A program made the position numbers and the translations under genes. From Dendrophyllia cribrosa (lineage: Eukaryota; Cnidaria; Anthozoa; Scleractinia; Dendrophylliidae), in contig JAJLRJ010000010.1 of the NCBI GenBank assembly GCA_024195265.1, positions 24,385,181 to 24,449,180 on the forward strand: 64,000 nt of DNA, given 5' to 3'. Shown here one piece after another: positions 39,401 through 51,400 of the stretch. Under the pieces are notes generated by a model, which did no database searches, had not been told where the DNA came from, and saw only the letters and a list, made by a program, of their open reading frames with translations. Positions within the stretch are counted from its first letter, which is position 1; every line of letters begins with the position of its first letter.

Positions 39401-42400
39401 CCACCTCACGAGTAATTATGGTGAATTTTGTATCACTGATCCTCTTGTCTTCCAGAGCCTTTGAGACCAGCTCATTGACAGAGTTGCGTTTAGCTTGGGC
39501 CAGTATGTAGATATTCTCGTGTTTGGTCACTTTCCGCTCTAGCCGTTTGTTTGCAGTTGCAAAGCCAACTGAGGACAACCCACAGAGGGTCGCAACACCG
39601 GCAAGTGCGGGGCTTACAACAATGCCTAACCCGGTCAAGGCAGTGGCTAGGGCTCCTGATGACAGCCCAACAGAAAGCGACCCAAGTCCAACAGCCGAGT
39701 AATGAACTATTGATTGGGTCCTTTTGTATTTCTTTGCGACTTGCCTGTAGTGCTCGGCTTCGTCAGACAACTCCTTCAGCAAGTCAGAGATATTTTTGAG
39801 CCGCAAGTCTTCTGCATTGATTTGAGTGATCTCACGCGTAGGGTAAAGTAGTTGGGTATCACTGTATTCCGGGGCCGATGGTAGAACGTTCGCAGAACTC
39901 ATGGCAGATGTGTGTATATATATATATGGCTTTATATTTTTAATTTATCTCAACTTAAAATTCCAAAGGCATGCCATTGAAGCCGAAGAGGTCATTGTTC
40001 TCATCCTTCACAGACAGTGATATGCTGTTTACATAATCGCCAGACGAGACGTCACGCAAGACGTTCTGTTGTGTTGAATTGTAAAAAACCTTCTCAAAGG
40101 GCTTTCCACGGACATCAAACCGAGCCAAAACTGTTGAAGGCTTACCATTGAGGAGGTTTTGTTCTTTATCGACCAGATCACAGTGGATGAAGTAAGTGCT
40201 TGGTGCCCTTAAACGCTTGACGAATGTTGTTGGCCATAGCAATTTAGGACTTATACCAAGCAATTCAGACAGGTCGTGGTCTAGTTTCACTTCTTCCATA
40301 TATTCTTTGAAAATGATCATCTGGCCTAGGGGTGTGTTTGTCTCGACCCCTAATTCAAAGTTTTTGTCTTTGAATACGTTTTTCAATTCATTTGCCAAAG
40401 ACTCAAGAGTGTAATGTCCTGGAAGGAGTCTCATGACGGTTCCTTCTTTACTGCTACCATTTTTGAACAATGTTATCTCTCCTCTTTGTTTCAAAGTATT
40501 CCACGAGTTGAAAATCGAGCAAGAGACAAGACGGATGTAACTCGGTTTCGGAAGCGGGTGATCGAAGTAGAGAGTGTGAGGGTTCGAAGGCGCGACGATT
40601 GTTAGCAAAACCATTGTGTATATATATAATTACTTTTTTAAAATATTATATATACAATCATGTTTGGCAGACGGCCCGTTGGATTTAATCCCAGTTCAAA
40701 TCTTGGTCTAAACATTGGCGGCCACAACTATGGCCCCCCACCCCCTTTTAATTCTACTCCAAACATCTATAGCCATGTAAAGCCACCCCCAGATCCACTA
40801 GCCTGGATGAGAACACCAGAAGCAGCAAAGCTCTCTGCCGCGGCCAAGGCTAAGGCGATATCAGACTTCAAAAAGCGTTTCCCGCGCGCTGATATGTCCC
40901 ACTTTGAAGTGCAAGTAGACTTTGGCGACGACCACAAAACCGCCACAGGGGAAGTGCTTTACAAAGAGGGCCCTGGCTCATGGGCGCTCGTTACAGAAAT
41001 ACCCCACAAAGATTGGACTCAAGCCATGAAAGACGCTCTTGGTCTCCATCAAGACGGTGGTTTCCCCTATCAGCTATCGTTGACTCGAAATACAAAAAAG
41101 CCAATCCCAGCTGTTGATTTCTCCACCACAATAGACAAGGATATGATGATTGGCGCAATCTTGAACGACGAAGCGCAAAAGATCTATGTCACGCCAACTG
41201 ATTATTTCACAACGAAATACAGAAATATCTTCAGAGACACACAGATTTCATTCACAACAGCGAAATATGGAAGAAAGTGGCTAGGCGGGCCACATATGAG
41301 TTTTTGGCCACAACAACTATCCTTCGCACTGTGGTGTGCAACAACCGGCTGCGGAATCTCGCGTGACATTCTCTTCGATAAGAACTCCAGTCTATCCTTA
41401 ACCCCCCAGCTCCGGTCGTTTTACCGGTTTCACGTTTATTTCACAACAAGACGAATACTCCACAACATGGGTGGGGAACAAAGCGTGAGTGCTTTGCCAG
41501 ACGACCCTCCATTCAACCAGAAAGACAACAAGTATAACATCGACGCGTACAAGAAGATTTGCATAGAGTTCGGTGTTGACCCCAGTTCTGACTTCCGTTT
41601 CACATACGGCAAGAACCACGGTCTTGGGAATGTCTACATTGGTGGATATGGAGCAGGCAACGTTTCTACCAATTACGACTACCCCGATCCCGATCTAGCT
41701 CTGTTCAATGATGAGCGCGTGACTGACAGAAACGACCCCAACTATCGCGCCAATGGAATATCTTTCGTCCGCAATGACCAAGTGGCGGACACCCAGTTCG
41801 AGCACTTTGTGCCAAATTACGCACAGGGGCTAACACAGCCAGGGCTCGCGCGTATGAACCAATCAATCGAGGCCTTTGTGTACTACATTCTTGGTTCACA
41901 AGCTAAAACCCGCAGCAGCATCATTGGAAGAGGAGGCCGGGCGTTCGAAACGCAGAGAGTACTCCTCACCAATCTAGAGGATGCAATAATACTGAACGAC
42001 ATTGCAACAAGCGTACAGCGTTACCAGCTTGCCATCCAAGCAACGAAAGTGCGCCTAGACTTTGCGACAGCACCCGGAAGCTGGCTCATGCCATCACGCA
42101 TGGTTATCAACACAGTGAGCGTGATCGGGTATAACAACAATCTCAAGGAAGCAACGCAAGGGATGAAACAGGGTGTGAACAATGATGTTAATCTGGACAC
42201 AAAAAAAGCCTCACTTCGCCACATGGACGGTGGACCAACAAAGATTAATCCACCAAACAGCCACCCATCAAACCCGATACTTAAAGAGGCTACACAGGCA
42301 CAAGCAGAACACCATATCCCACGCCAACCACAAGCGCGCCAGCCCCAACCACAAGCGCGCCAGCACAACCCGACCCACATCACGTAAACAAGACACTCAT

Positions 42401-45400
42401 AGCTGTGGGTGCGCTTGCTTTGGCAGACGCTGTTTGGTTTAGATAAGCGCAAATCTCAAGACCTCGCACGCTTGGTGATCCTTTCAACCAGGAAGGCCAC
42501 CACGGCAAGGATGAGCAGCCAAGCGTGTTCACCCAGAAAGGAGATGACCGACCTAGCCGCTTTGAAGATGAAGCTCACAATTGAGCCGATAAGCCCAGGC
42601 AGAGCGCCAGCTGCCTTTTTGCCAAGTTCTTTAAGACCATTTCCAATAGCCTTGGTGGCCCTTGCCAGGCCATTCAAGGTGGCGAGTACCACAGCGCTGA
42701 TGGTGATGCCAGCTGCCAGAACAACCGCTTGCAGTGTCCATCCGTATTTCTTGAAGATATTTTTGATCCTCTCTCTCAAAGGCAGGGCTTGTTCCCTCTC
42801 CTCAACCTGTGTTCTGAGCCTTGCCAGCTCTTCTTCTCGCTGAGCAACTCGGGCTTCCGCGGCTTCTCTATCAGATGGAGAAGTGTTCTCATCCTCTATC
42901 ACGCGTCTGTCTTCCTCGTTTTCGCGTTCAAGCTCGGCTTCTCTTTCGTTTAACTCATCAAGGGGTTTAGTAGAGTTTAGCCTTGCTTCAACTTCGTTTC
43001 TTTCCTTCTCGTTGGCAGAAAGGCGTGTTCTGAGTTTGTCAACCTTTGCCTGTTCTTGGTCTCGTTGTTTTTGTATTTTTTGAAGGGCACCTAATTCTTT
43101 TTTCTGGGTTTCAAGATCGCCTTGAAGATTCTTTTTCAACGCTTGAACCGTGTTCCTGCTCCAGATTGTCAATCCTCGCTTGAGTTTGCTCAATTCTGTT
43201 TCTGAGGTTTTGCACCTCATTTGCTACTTGTTGTTGTTCTACAGCAACCCTTTCATTCTCCTTCAGTTGTTTTTCTGCCACCTTCAATCTTTGTCTTTCT
43301 TCCCTTATTGATGCATTGTCTTCAGAGACAAGCTCTTCAGCGCTTGGGCCAAGAGATTTTTTGAACTTGTCTGTGAACGATTTAAGAAGGTCCGACCCAT
43401 CTTGCTTGAAAATGGGAGTCTCTCCACCCTTTGGCCCAAAGGAAACTATTCTGCCTTCATTTCCTGCTTTTTTACCGTAACCAATTGGGCCTAATCTGTC
43501 GAAGGCTACTTTTGGAAAGCGCCTTCTTAACCAATCCCTAGCTCTATCAAGCATTCCTTCTTTGTCATCATCATGTATGAAGCCCTCAAGCAGAGGGATG
43601 TCTTCAGGATCAAATCCACTCTGCTCAGTAGGCAGCCTGACCATTTCATGCTGCTCGCCGCCATGGTATGGGGTGGATGTGCCGCCTGGTTGAAAGGGGG
43701 TTGTTGTGTCAACTTCTTCTTCGTCGTCATCATCGTGGTCTATGTCCCAGTCAAGCCCTGTATTCTCATTCTCACCAGGTATATCATATCCGCCTTCAGC
43801 CATGATGATATATAAATATAAAATTAAAAAACACAAATAAATATACCATGGCTGTGCAACCGAATCTACTTCCATCTCACAGTGAAAAGACACTTGGCAC
43901 CATGAAGGCAGAGCGAACCGTCAAGCGCATCACATTCAACCCCTCTAAGGCCAATCCCGGCGAGACACTGTACGTCTCGGTGCCCAAGCTGGGCGAGCAC
44001 GATGTCATCGTCTCTAGCTCGCTGGTCCTTGTGTTCAACATCAACCTAGCCGGGGGCCACGCTAACAACTATCTCGTGCAAAACGTTTCTCGGGCCCTGG
44101 TGGACAGGCTCGTTGTAAAGTTTGCAGCCACCATCGTCCAGGACACGGTTGGGTACAGCATCTACAAGATCTTCGAAGACCTCTTCCGATCAGTGGATGA
44201 GCGGGAAAATATGCTTTTGGAGGGCATCCAGAGTGTGGATTTGTGCAAGATTCGCTCTGGTGCTGGTGACAAGAAGACCTCCGGCGTGGATGCGGAAACC
44301 AAGCCGGAGACAATATACAAGAATAAGTACCGCATCAAACTGGATCACCAAATCTTAACTGATCACGGCGTCTTCTACCCACAGGCGTTCTATAACGATC
44401 TGGTTTTCGAGCTCACCCTCGCCGATGCAGCCAACGTTGTCCGGTGTTCGGATACAAGTAAGCTTGTTTACAAATTGGAAAACCTCCAGGTGGAGTATGA
44501 GACGATCAGAAGTAAGAGTCTGGCCGACAAGGCAATGAGCACTTACACTAATGGCAAGGAGTTTGCCTACGACCTCGTAATGCGAGATCGGGTGCATCCC
44601 TTTTCAAAAGGCGGGGACTCTCGTCTAAATCTTCGGGTGAACCCGCAGCGCCGGTCACTCAAGGGCATCCTCCTGCTCTTCATCAACCCCTACACGGCTG
44701 GCGGCAGGGAGTCTGAAAAATATTTCAACCCCGACATCACCAAAGTGAAGGTCACAGTCAATGGTGTCCCCAACAGGGTTTACAACGAGGGCATCAGTGG
44801 TACTGACATGTGGAGGGAAATATCCCGACAATTCAATGTTGGCTCTCGCGGTGCACAGCCCAACATGAACCTGACCAAATATCTCACAGGCGGCAAGTTT
44901 GGCCTCTGGATTGACCTTCGGTCCATGGCTGATACAACCATGCACGGCAACGGCCAACGGCTCGTGAACACACAGGATGGCGTGCAACTTGAGATTGAAA
45001 GAAACACCACCGGCTCGGGAAATGCAAACTGCCACATCTTCGCCATCTCAGACTCACAGATGAACATCATGAGCAGGCAGCTGGAATCTATCCAGTACTA
45101 GGAACATATATATATATATATACCACACCAGCCCCCATGGCCACAAGCAACAAGCAACAAACATGCAAGTTTTACGATAAGCCGGCTCCACTGCCATCCA
45201 CCAGGCCACTATCATACAATCAAATACAAAGACTTCTGGCAAAGGGCCCCTCCCCACCAACACATGAACCAACTGTTTGCAAACCAACTAATATAGGTGT
45301 TGGTTATGGACCCAAGAAAGCTGCCTTTCAATGCACTAATCGTGGGATCCACTAACTCTGGCATGACACAGTATCTTCTAAACCAACTGCGAGGCCCCTT

Positions 45401-48400
45401 TAGGGGTTGTTTTAACTACATCGTGCTTTTCTGCCCCACATTTGTCAAGAACAAGACATACAATGGGTTCGTGGACCGCGATCCGCGAATCTTCGTGATT
45501 GTCTGCCAACAGCATGAGATCGAAGACTGGTTGAAGTTGGCGAGCTTCTTTTTCACATGCACCAACACTTTATTCATACTCGATGACTGCGCCGCCTCCA
45601 AAGATGTCAAAGGCCGCACTAGCCAGCTGGTCAATCTAGGGTTCAGCGCAAAGCATGACGGCATATCCGTGTGGGTCTTGACCCAGCAGATCACCAGCAT
45701 TGCCAAGCCATACCGTGATAATATCGCAGCGATCGTGCTCTTTTACACACCCTCCAGCAAGACTACCAAGGCCATCTTCGAAGACTATGCCGGAGAGCTC
45801 TCCAACGAGGAGTACAAAGAGCTTATCGCAAGGCTCAAGTCCCGCAAGTTCTCCCACCTTGTATTCTCTCTGAGGCATCCGTATGGAATTGAGTACAAGA
45901 TGTAAATACATACACACATATATACAATACAATATGGCCATGAATGCGCCAACCAACCTCCACAAACTCACGGTGCTTTCTCAGCTTTTGGATGAATTGT
46001 GTGCCCATACGCTTGATGCGCAAAACAAAATTATCAAAGCCGCTGGAGAGGAGGATCTTTTTAAAGCTACATCCAGTGTTCACTCACATAATCTAAGAAA
46101 TTCAAAATACAACCTTTTCGTTCCTAGACCGAGTACTGAAACAGGCAAATGAAGTTTTCAATATCGCGGTTCTGTTCTCTGGAACAGCTTACCTTTGAGC
46201 GCTAAGATACAGCCCACTCTTAGCTCTTTTAAATCATGCATTTAATTTTTATCTAATTTAATGATAGTTAATAAAGGATAGTTTTTATCGTTTTTAATAC
46301 AATTTTATATAGATAATTAATTTAGTTAGATAATTTAAATTAGCTAAGTACTTAATCTATTATTGTTAAAAAACACGGCTCGATGGAAGAGCATGTTTTA
46401 TGAGTTGACACCGTGTATAAATAAAGTTTACCTACCTACCCTATCTGCGCCTCATGCTTCTCAACAGATATCCATTGCGGCTGAATTCTATGCCAGACAC
46501 CATGGCGGGGCTTATACGGGAGCTTGAAACCTTTTTGCCCGAGATCAAGAGAATTATCGAAAAATAAAAAACAAAAACAAACACATAATATACATACACC
46601 TTGCTGATGGCACAAGCAGCTGAAGACCAGACCGCTTTGAACGAAGTATTGCAGATGCTGGAGGCCACCCCTGATACCACACCTCCCGCTGGGATAGCCG
46701 GTACCAGTGACATTCCAGCCAAACGTGAGAAGCTGGCAATCCTTGTTTCAACTGGCAAGGCCAAAGAAGCTATCGGCGTACAGCTCACATATGATCATGT
46801 CAAGCGGCTGTCAGACAAGGACGTTGACAAGTACTACAAAAGGTACGAAGCCTATATCGGCAACAAGACAACCGAATCCCTAAAATGCGTTGGCATGGTG
46901 ATCCCGGTTGAGGATCTCAAGGAGTTGCAGCAAGAACTAAAAAACGACTACATCATCAACCAGGAGCTGTCAAATCTTGCTGGGGCTCTTGCCATGCGAT
47001 GCGGACGATGGCTGGCGCTTTCCAATGCTGCTCTCATCACGACAAAACACATCAAGCTTGAACGAGAGCCTGATCACAAGCCTGACTTGATAGAATTGGA
47101 ACCCAAACCCACACATCCAAGCAGAGACAGTGAAGGCTATCCACTTGAGGGCTTTGATGAAGTTGGTGTTAATCTGACAGCAACCTCGCAGAAACCTTAA
47201 AGGAACCTGGCAGCAACCTTACACCAACCTGTCAGCACACTTGTCACACTTTACAAAAATAAAAATTCACATTTATATACACTATGGCCACACCACTCGA
47301 GGCGATCCCTGAAGAAACTCAAACTCAAACTCCAACCCAAACACCTGTCCGTGTTACCTCTGAGACCCCGAAAACAAAGCCTGCAACAGAAAAGAACCCC
47401 GGCCGCGTTGCTTCTGGTAAAAGGCTAGCAGAACGCAACCGCCTGGCGCGTGAAGCAAAGAAAACGGCCGAAGCACAAAAGACTGCACTCTCAACACAGT
47501 CCAGTGCTGCAAACCAACCCTCAACAAGTCACACCGGTGGCGCAACAAGTGACACCAACAGCAACTCAATCTTTTTTATTCTGGGGTTTGGTGGGTTGAT
47601 TGTCTCTGCTGCGGGTGTGTACTACCAACGCGAAGCCATAATGCAAAAGCTTGGACGCACACCAAACACACCACCACCACCACCAGCGCCGACCCCAGAG
47701 CCCGCTTCACCACCACAATCTCGAATTCCGGTAAGACAAGGAATTATAACAATGGAATAAAAAAACACACTTGTATACTGCACACAAACCATGTCTGACA
47801 ACAAGCTTGTGAAGGCTATCCTCGACGCAGCAACAATCACTGGCCTTGTCGCCGGTATTGGTTGGATTGGGAAAAAGACCATCAAAGAAAACTTCACTGC
47901 CGACCCCAGTGCAAGCTTGATGAACTACGTCAAGTTCACAGCCGTCATGGCTGGCAGCATCGTGCTGAAGAAATATCTCGAGGACCAGAAAATCCTCCCA
48001 GACAACATGTAAATCTAGCAGCATCGCGCCAACATGTAAAAACCATATGTATACACACCACCACCACAATGGCCTCGATTGCAATACTGGCCCTTGGCGC
48101 TGTTCTCAATGCGGCCGCTTTCACGGGCGGCAACTATCTCGCGAAATATCTGTCTGGTGATAGAGGAAAGGCAGCAATGGATGAGAAAATTCGTCACGAC
48201 AAAGCCCTGGAACAATACCAAGCGGCTTACGCCAAATACCAGAAGGACCGCACCAAGCTCCTCGACTGGATTGCAACCAACGATCGGATGAAACACCAAG
48301 CTAGCCAAAACTTCCAAACCACCGACCAAGCCCTGGCCTTGTATAACCAGATGCACCAAACACAACCAGATAAACAAATCAAAGACTACAAAGAGCCTCA

Positions 48401-51400
48401 GTTCTCGGACTTCTACAATCCCAGCCAACAACAGCAGACTGGTGAACTTGCGTTCATTGGAGGCACCCTGCTTGCGGGTGGGTATGCGGCCTATCGCTTT
48501 CTGTAAACAAACAACACAATACATAAGTATATACCCCGCACACCCCCTATGGAGGCCAAACTCTCTAAAATATACTACAGCCCGAAAGGGTATTGGAAAG
48601 GTCTTGCCGCTGTAAAAAAGCTGGCCACTGCGGCTAGGGTCTCTGAAGAGGCGACAAAGAAATGGCTGGTCAAACAAGTCCTTTGGCAAATATATCTCCC
48701 GGCGCCACGCTACATCCCTCGGCCCAAGTTTGATGTCTCCTCACCCAATGCGGTGCATCAAGCAGATCTTCTCTTCCTACCTCATGACAAGCTCCCTAAA
48801 GGCAGAAATGTCTACAAATACGCCCTGACAGTTGTTGATGTGGCTAGCCGATACAAAGCTGCGGAGCCCTTGACTTCGAAAGAGTCTGAAGAAGTCTCGA
48901 GGGCATTTCAGAAGATTTATAGGAAGGGGCCTTTGAAGTGGCCTCAACACTTGCAAGTCGACCCTGGGAGTGAGTTTATGGGGGCTGTGACTAAGACCAT
49001 GGAAAACAACAAAACTACCATTCGCCGAGGGCGCCCCGATATCCACAGAGACCAAGCAATTGTGGAGAGATTCAATCGCACCCTGGCTGAAAGGCTGTTT
49101 GGCTACCAGTATGCCGTTGAAATGAATATGCCCTCTGGCCGGTCTACTGCATGGGTCAAAGGACTGCCAGATGCTGTCTCTGCTTTGAACAATGAAGTGA
49201 CCCGGCTCACTGGCAAGAAGCCAAAGGATGCGATTAAAGAGAAAGCAATATCTTCCAAGCCTGCGACACCATATGCTAGGCCTGTGGGGGTCTATGAGAA
49301 GAAGCTCCCTCCTCGAGTCCATGTACGATACTACCCTGGCGAGCTAGAAGGGGGCGGGAGGCGTGCTACTGATCCCATCTGGTCTTTGAAGGTCTATAAC
49401 GTTGAGAGAGTTGTCACCAAGCCGAATGAGCCCGTAGTGTACTACCTTTACGATGGCCCTAAGAGAGGGTTTGTTCGTGAGGAGTTGATGGTTGTGCCGC
49501 CGGGCACTCAGGTGCACCATCTGGTCTCTAGCGCGTGTCTTTGTGTCCGTATGCCAGCGTGTGGACACCATCATCCTTGATCCAGCGCTTGGAGTCAAAG
49601 GGGGAAAGTGTTGTCTTGGTGAGATGCTCACCGAAGATCTGGTGGCCTTTGTTTCGGATCCTGTCCATCCCGTGCTTGAAGGTTCGCTTGCTGAAGAGCG
49701 CGTCCTTGTAGTTCTAGTGGGTGATCTCTTTCTTTGTGACAACCTTGGTGGTGCCCTTTGCTTTCTTGATGTTTTTAGCGTCATCCACAAGGATGGAGTA
49801 CATCTTCGAGCGAAGACACACAACCTCTGAGATCGGCTTACCCGCGCACTCGTCCTTCATCTTGCGATGACCTTCTTGTTAAGCTGGCTGTGGAGTGGAT
49901 GGTCCTTGGGATAGTCACTTGTGTCGTAGAGTTCGTCCCGAAGGTTCTCCATGTCTTTGTAGACATCCTCCGTCTTGATCTCGAGGAGTAGGGAGTCGGT
50001 GTCTGTGTAGAGTAGGTCTACTCGCGGACCGTACTTCAGCTTGAGATGGTTGTAGTAGAAGTCGTACATCAGTGTTTTGGAGAGATCAAGGATGCACATG
50101 CCTGTGTAGACTGGTCGGTTGAAGAGAATTTTCTCCCTCTGCATCTGGATCCCCGCCAGGTTGGTTCCAAAGACCGCTGCTCTGGAAAACAGTGGGCTTG
50201 CGATAAGCTTTCTCATCTTGTCTCGCTCGTGCGGTCGGACAAGCTTCATGTCGATTCGATTTCTGAGGTTCTCCATTGTCTTACCGAAGACGGAGTTGTT
50301 CATGAGCTTGAAGAAATTCTTCTCGAAGTCGGAAGTGGCCTTCTTCCTGAGCTCGGTGTTCAGGGAGATGTATGGCTCCATCCACGCCCTCTGCTCGAAC
50401 TTGAGGATTTTGTGGATTTTCCTCAACTTCATTCCAAGATCCAGGTACTGCTGGAGGGCTCTGTAATGCAACACGTACCGGGATTTATCGCGTAGGGTAA
50501 GGAGCAGCTTCTGTGTCTTGTCCTCTGGCTGCCCCTCTACCAAGGCCCTTTGGTAGGGTGACATCCATGCCTTTGGGACGACCTGCTTTTCTGGGGCTAG
50601 AGGATAGGCATTGTGCTCATCGTGCAACTCCTCTGGGTACTCAAGATCAACCTCGAGGATGTAACCGATCTTTCTGTTTGGCCTCCACTTCCTGATCTGG
50701 TGAAGTGTTGGAAAGACAGGGCACCATGCGAACTTGCCAACTGGGAGAGTCTGACTCATGGCCCAGCCGTAGAGATTGTTTGCGTCGTAGTACATGATGT
50801 AGCTTGGCTCTTCCTTTGGGTTGTAGTCGGGAAGATATTTATTATTGGCCTTGCAGTAGCGCCTGCTCTCCATGGATATACCGCCTCGCAAGCCTCTTTC
50901 AACAAAGAGGTGCATGTTGACGTCTGTGAGCAGCTCTAGGTTGACGCCCGTATACTTGAGATGGGCGTCCCAGGAAAGACCCGGGCTTGTATAGTAGTGT
51001 GCCGGGTCAAGCTTGTAGTGGTGCAGACATGTTTTTCTGAAGTTCTCGAAAACATCGGCCAGAAGAAGCACATCCGTCCCGAGGTAAAGATCGTGGTAAT
51101 CTCCGAGTGTCTTACATCCAAATGCCTCCCACACTTTTTGCACGTGGGCGTAGTCACCATCGGAGATGCCTTCCTTCTTGAGCTCACTGTAGAAGGCATC
51201 CTTCGGTGGTAGTGTTGTCTCATCGAAGCGGGTCCATGAGTCCATGTGCTCATATGGGTAGACACCTTTTTGTAAAATAAGCTTGCGTTTGAAAGGATTC
51301 TTCTCGTAGCCTGCCGTGATTGTAAAGGACTCTGGCTTGTTTGCTTCAACCAGGGCGCTTCGGCTTGACTGCATGAACTGCAAGCTGTCAATGAACCTCA

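Noticed and set aside
42021..42452. 143-codon tryptophan-rich minus frame at the 3' end of the 575-residue gene
   Set aside because: Antisense to the Q/P-rich repeat tail; composition is explained by the opposite strand.
45297..45905. ATPase as an independent intact gene starting at 45297 or 45306
   Set aside because: 45297 needs a GTG start, and the upstream 45137 frame has its own promoter motif and reads into the ATPase by a one-base shift, so a frameshifted single gene is simpler.
47862..48068. N-terminal extension of the 145-residue protein
   Set aside because: Overlaps the previous gene in another frame; the promoter motif and hydrophobic start favour ATG 48069.
48777..49322. 181-codon minus-strand frame opposite the integrase
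   Set aside because: Antisense shadow of the integrase, which has the full DDE triad on the plus strand.
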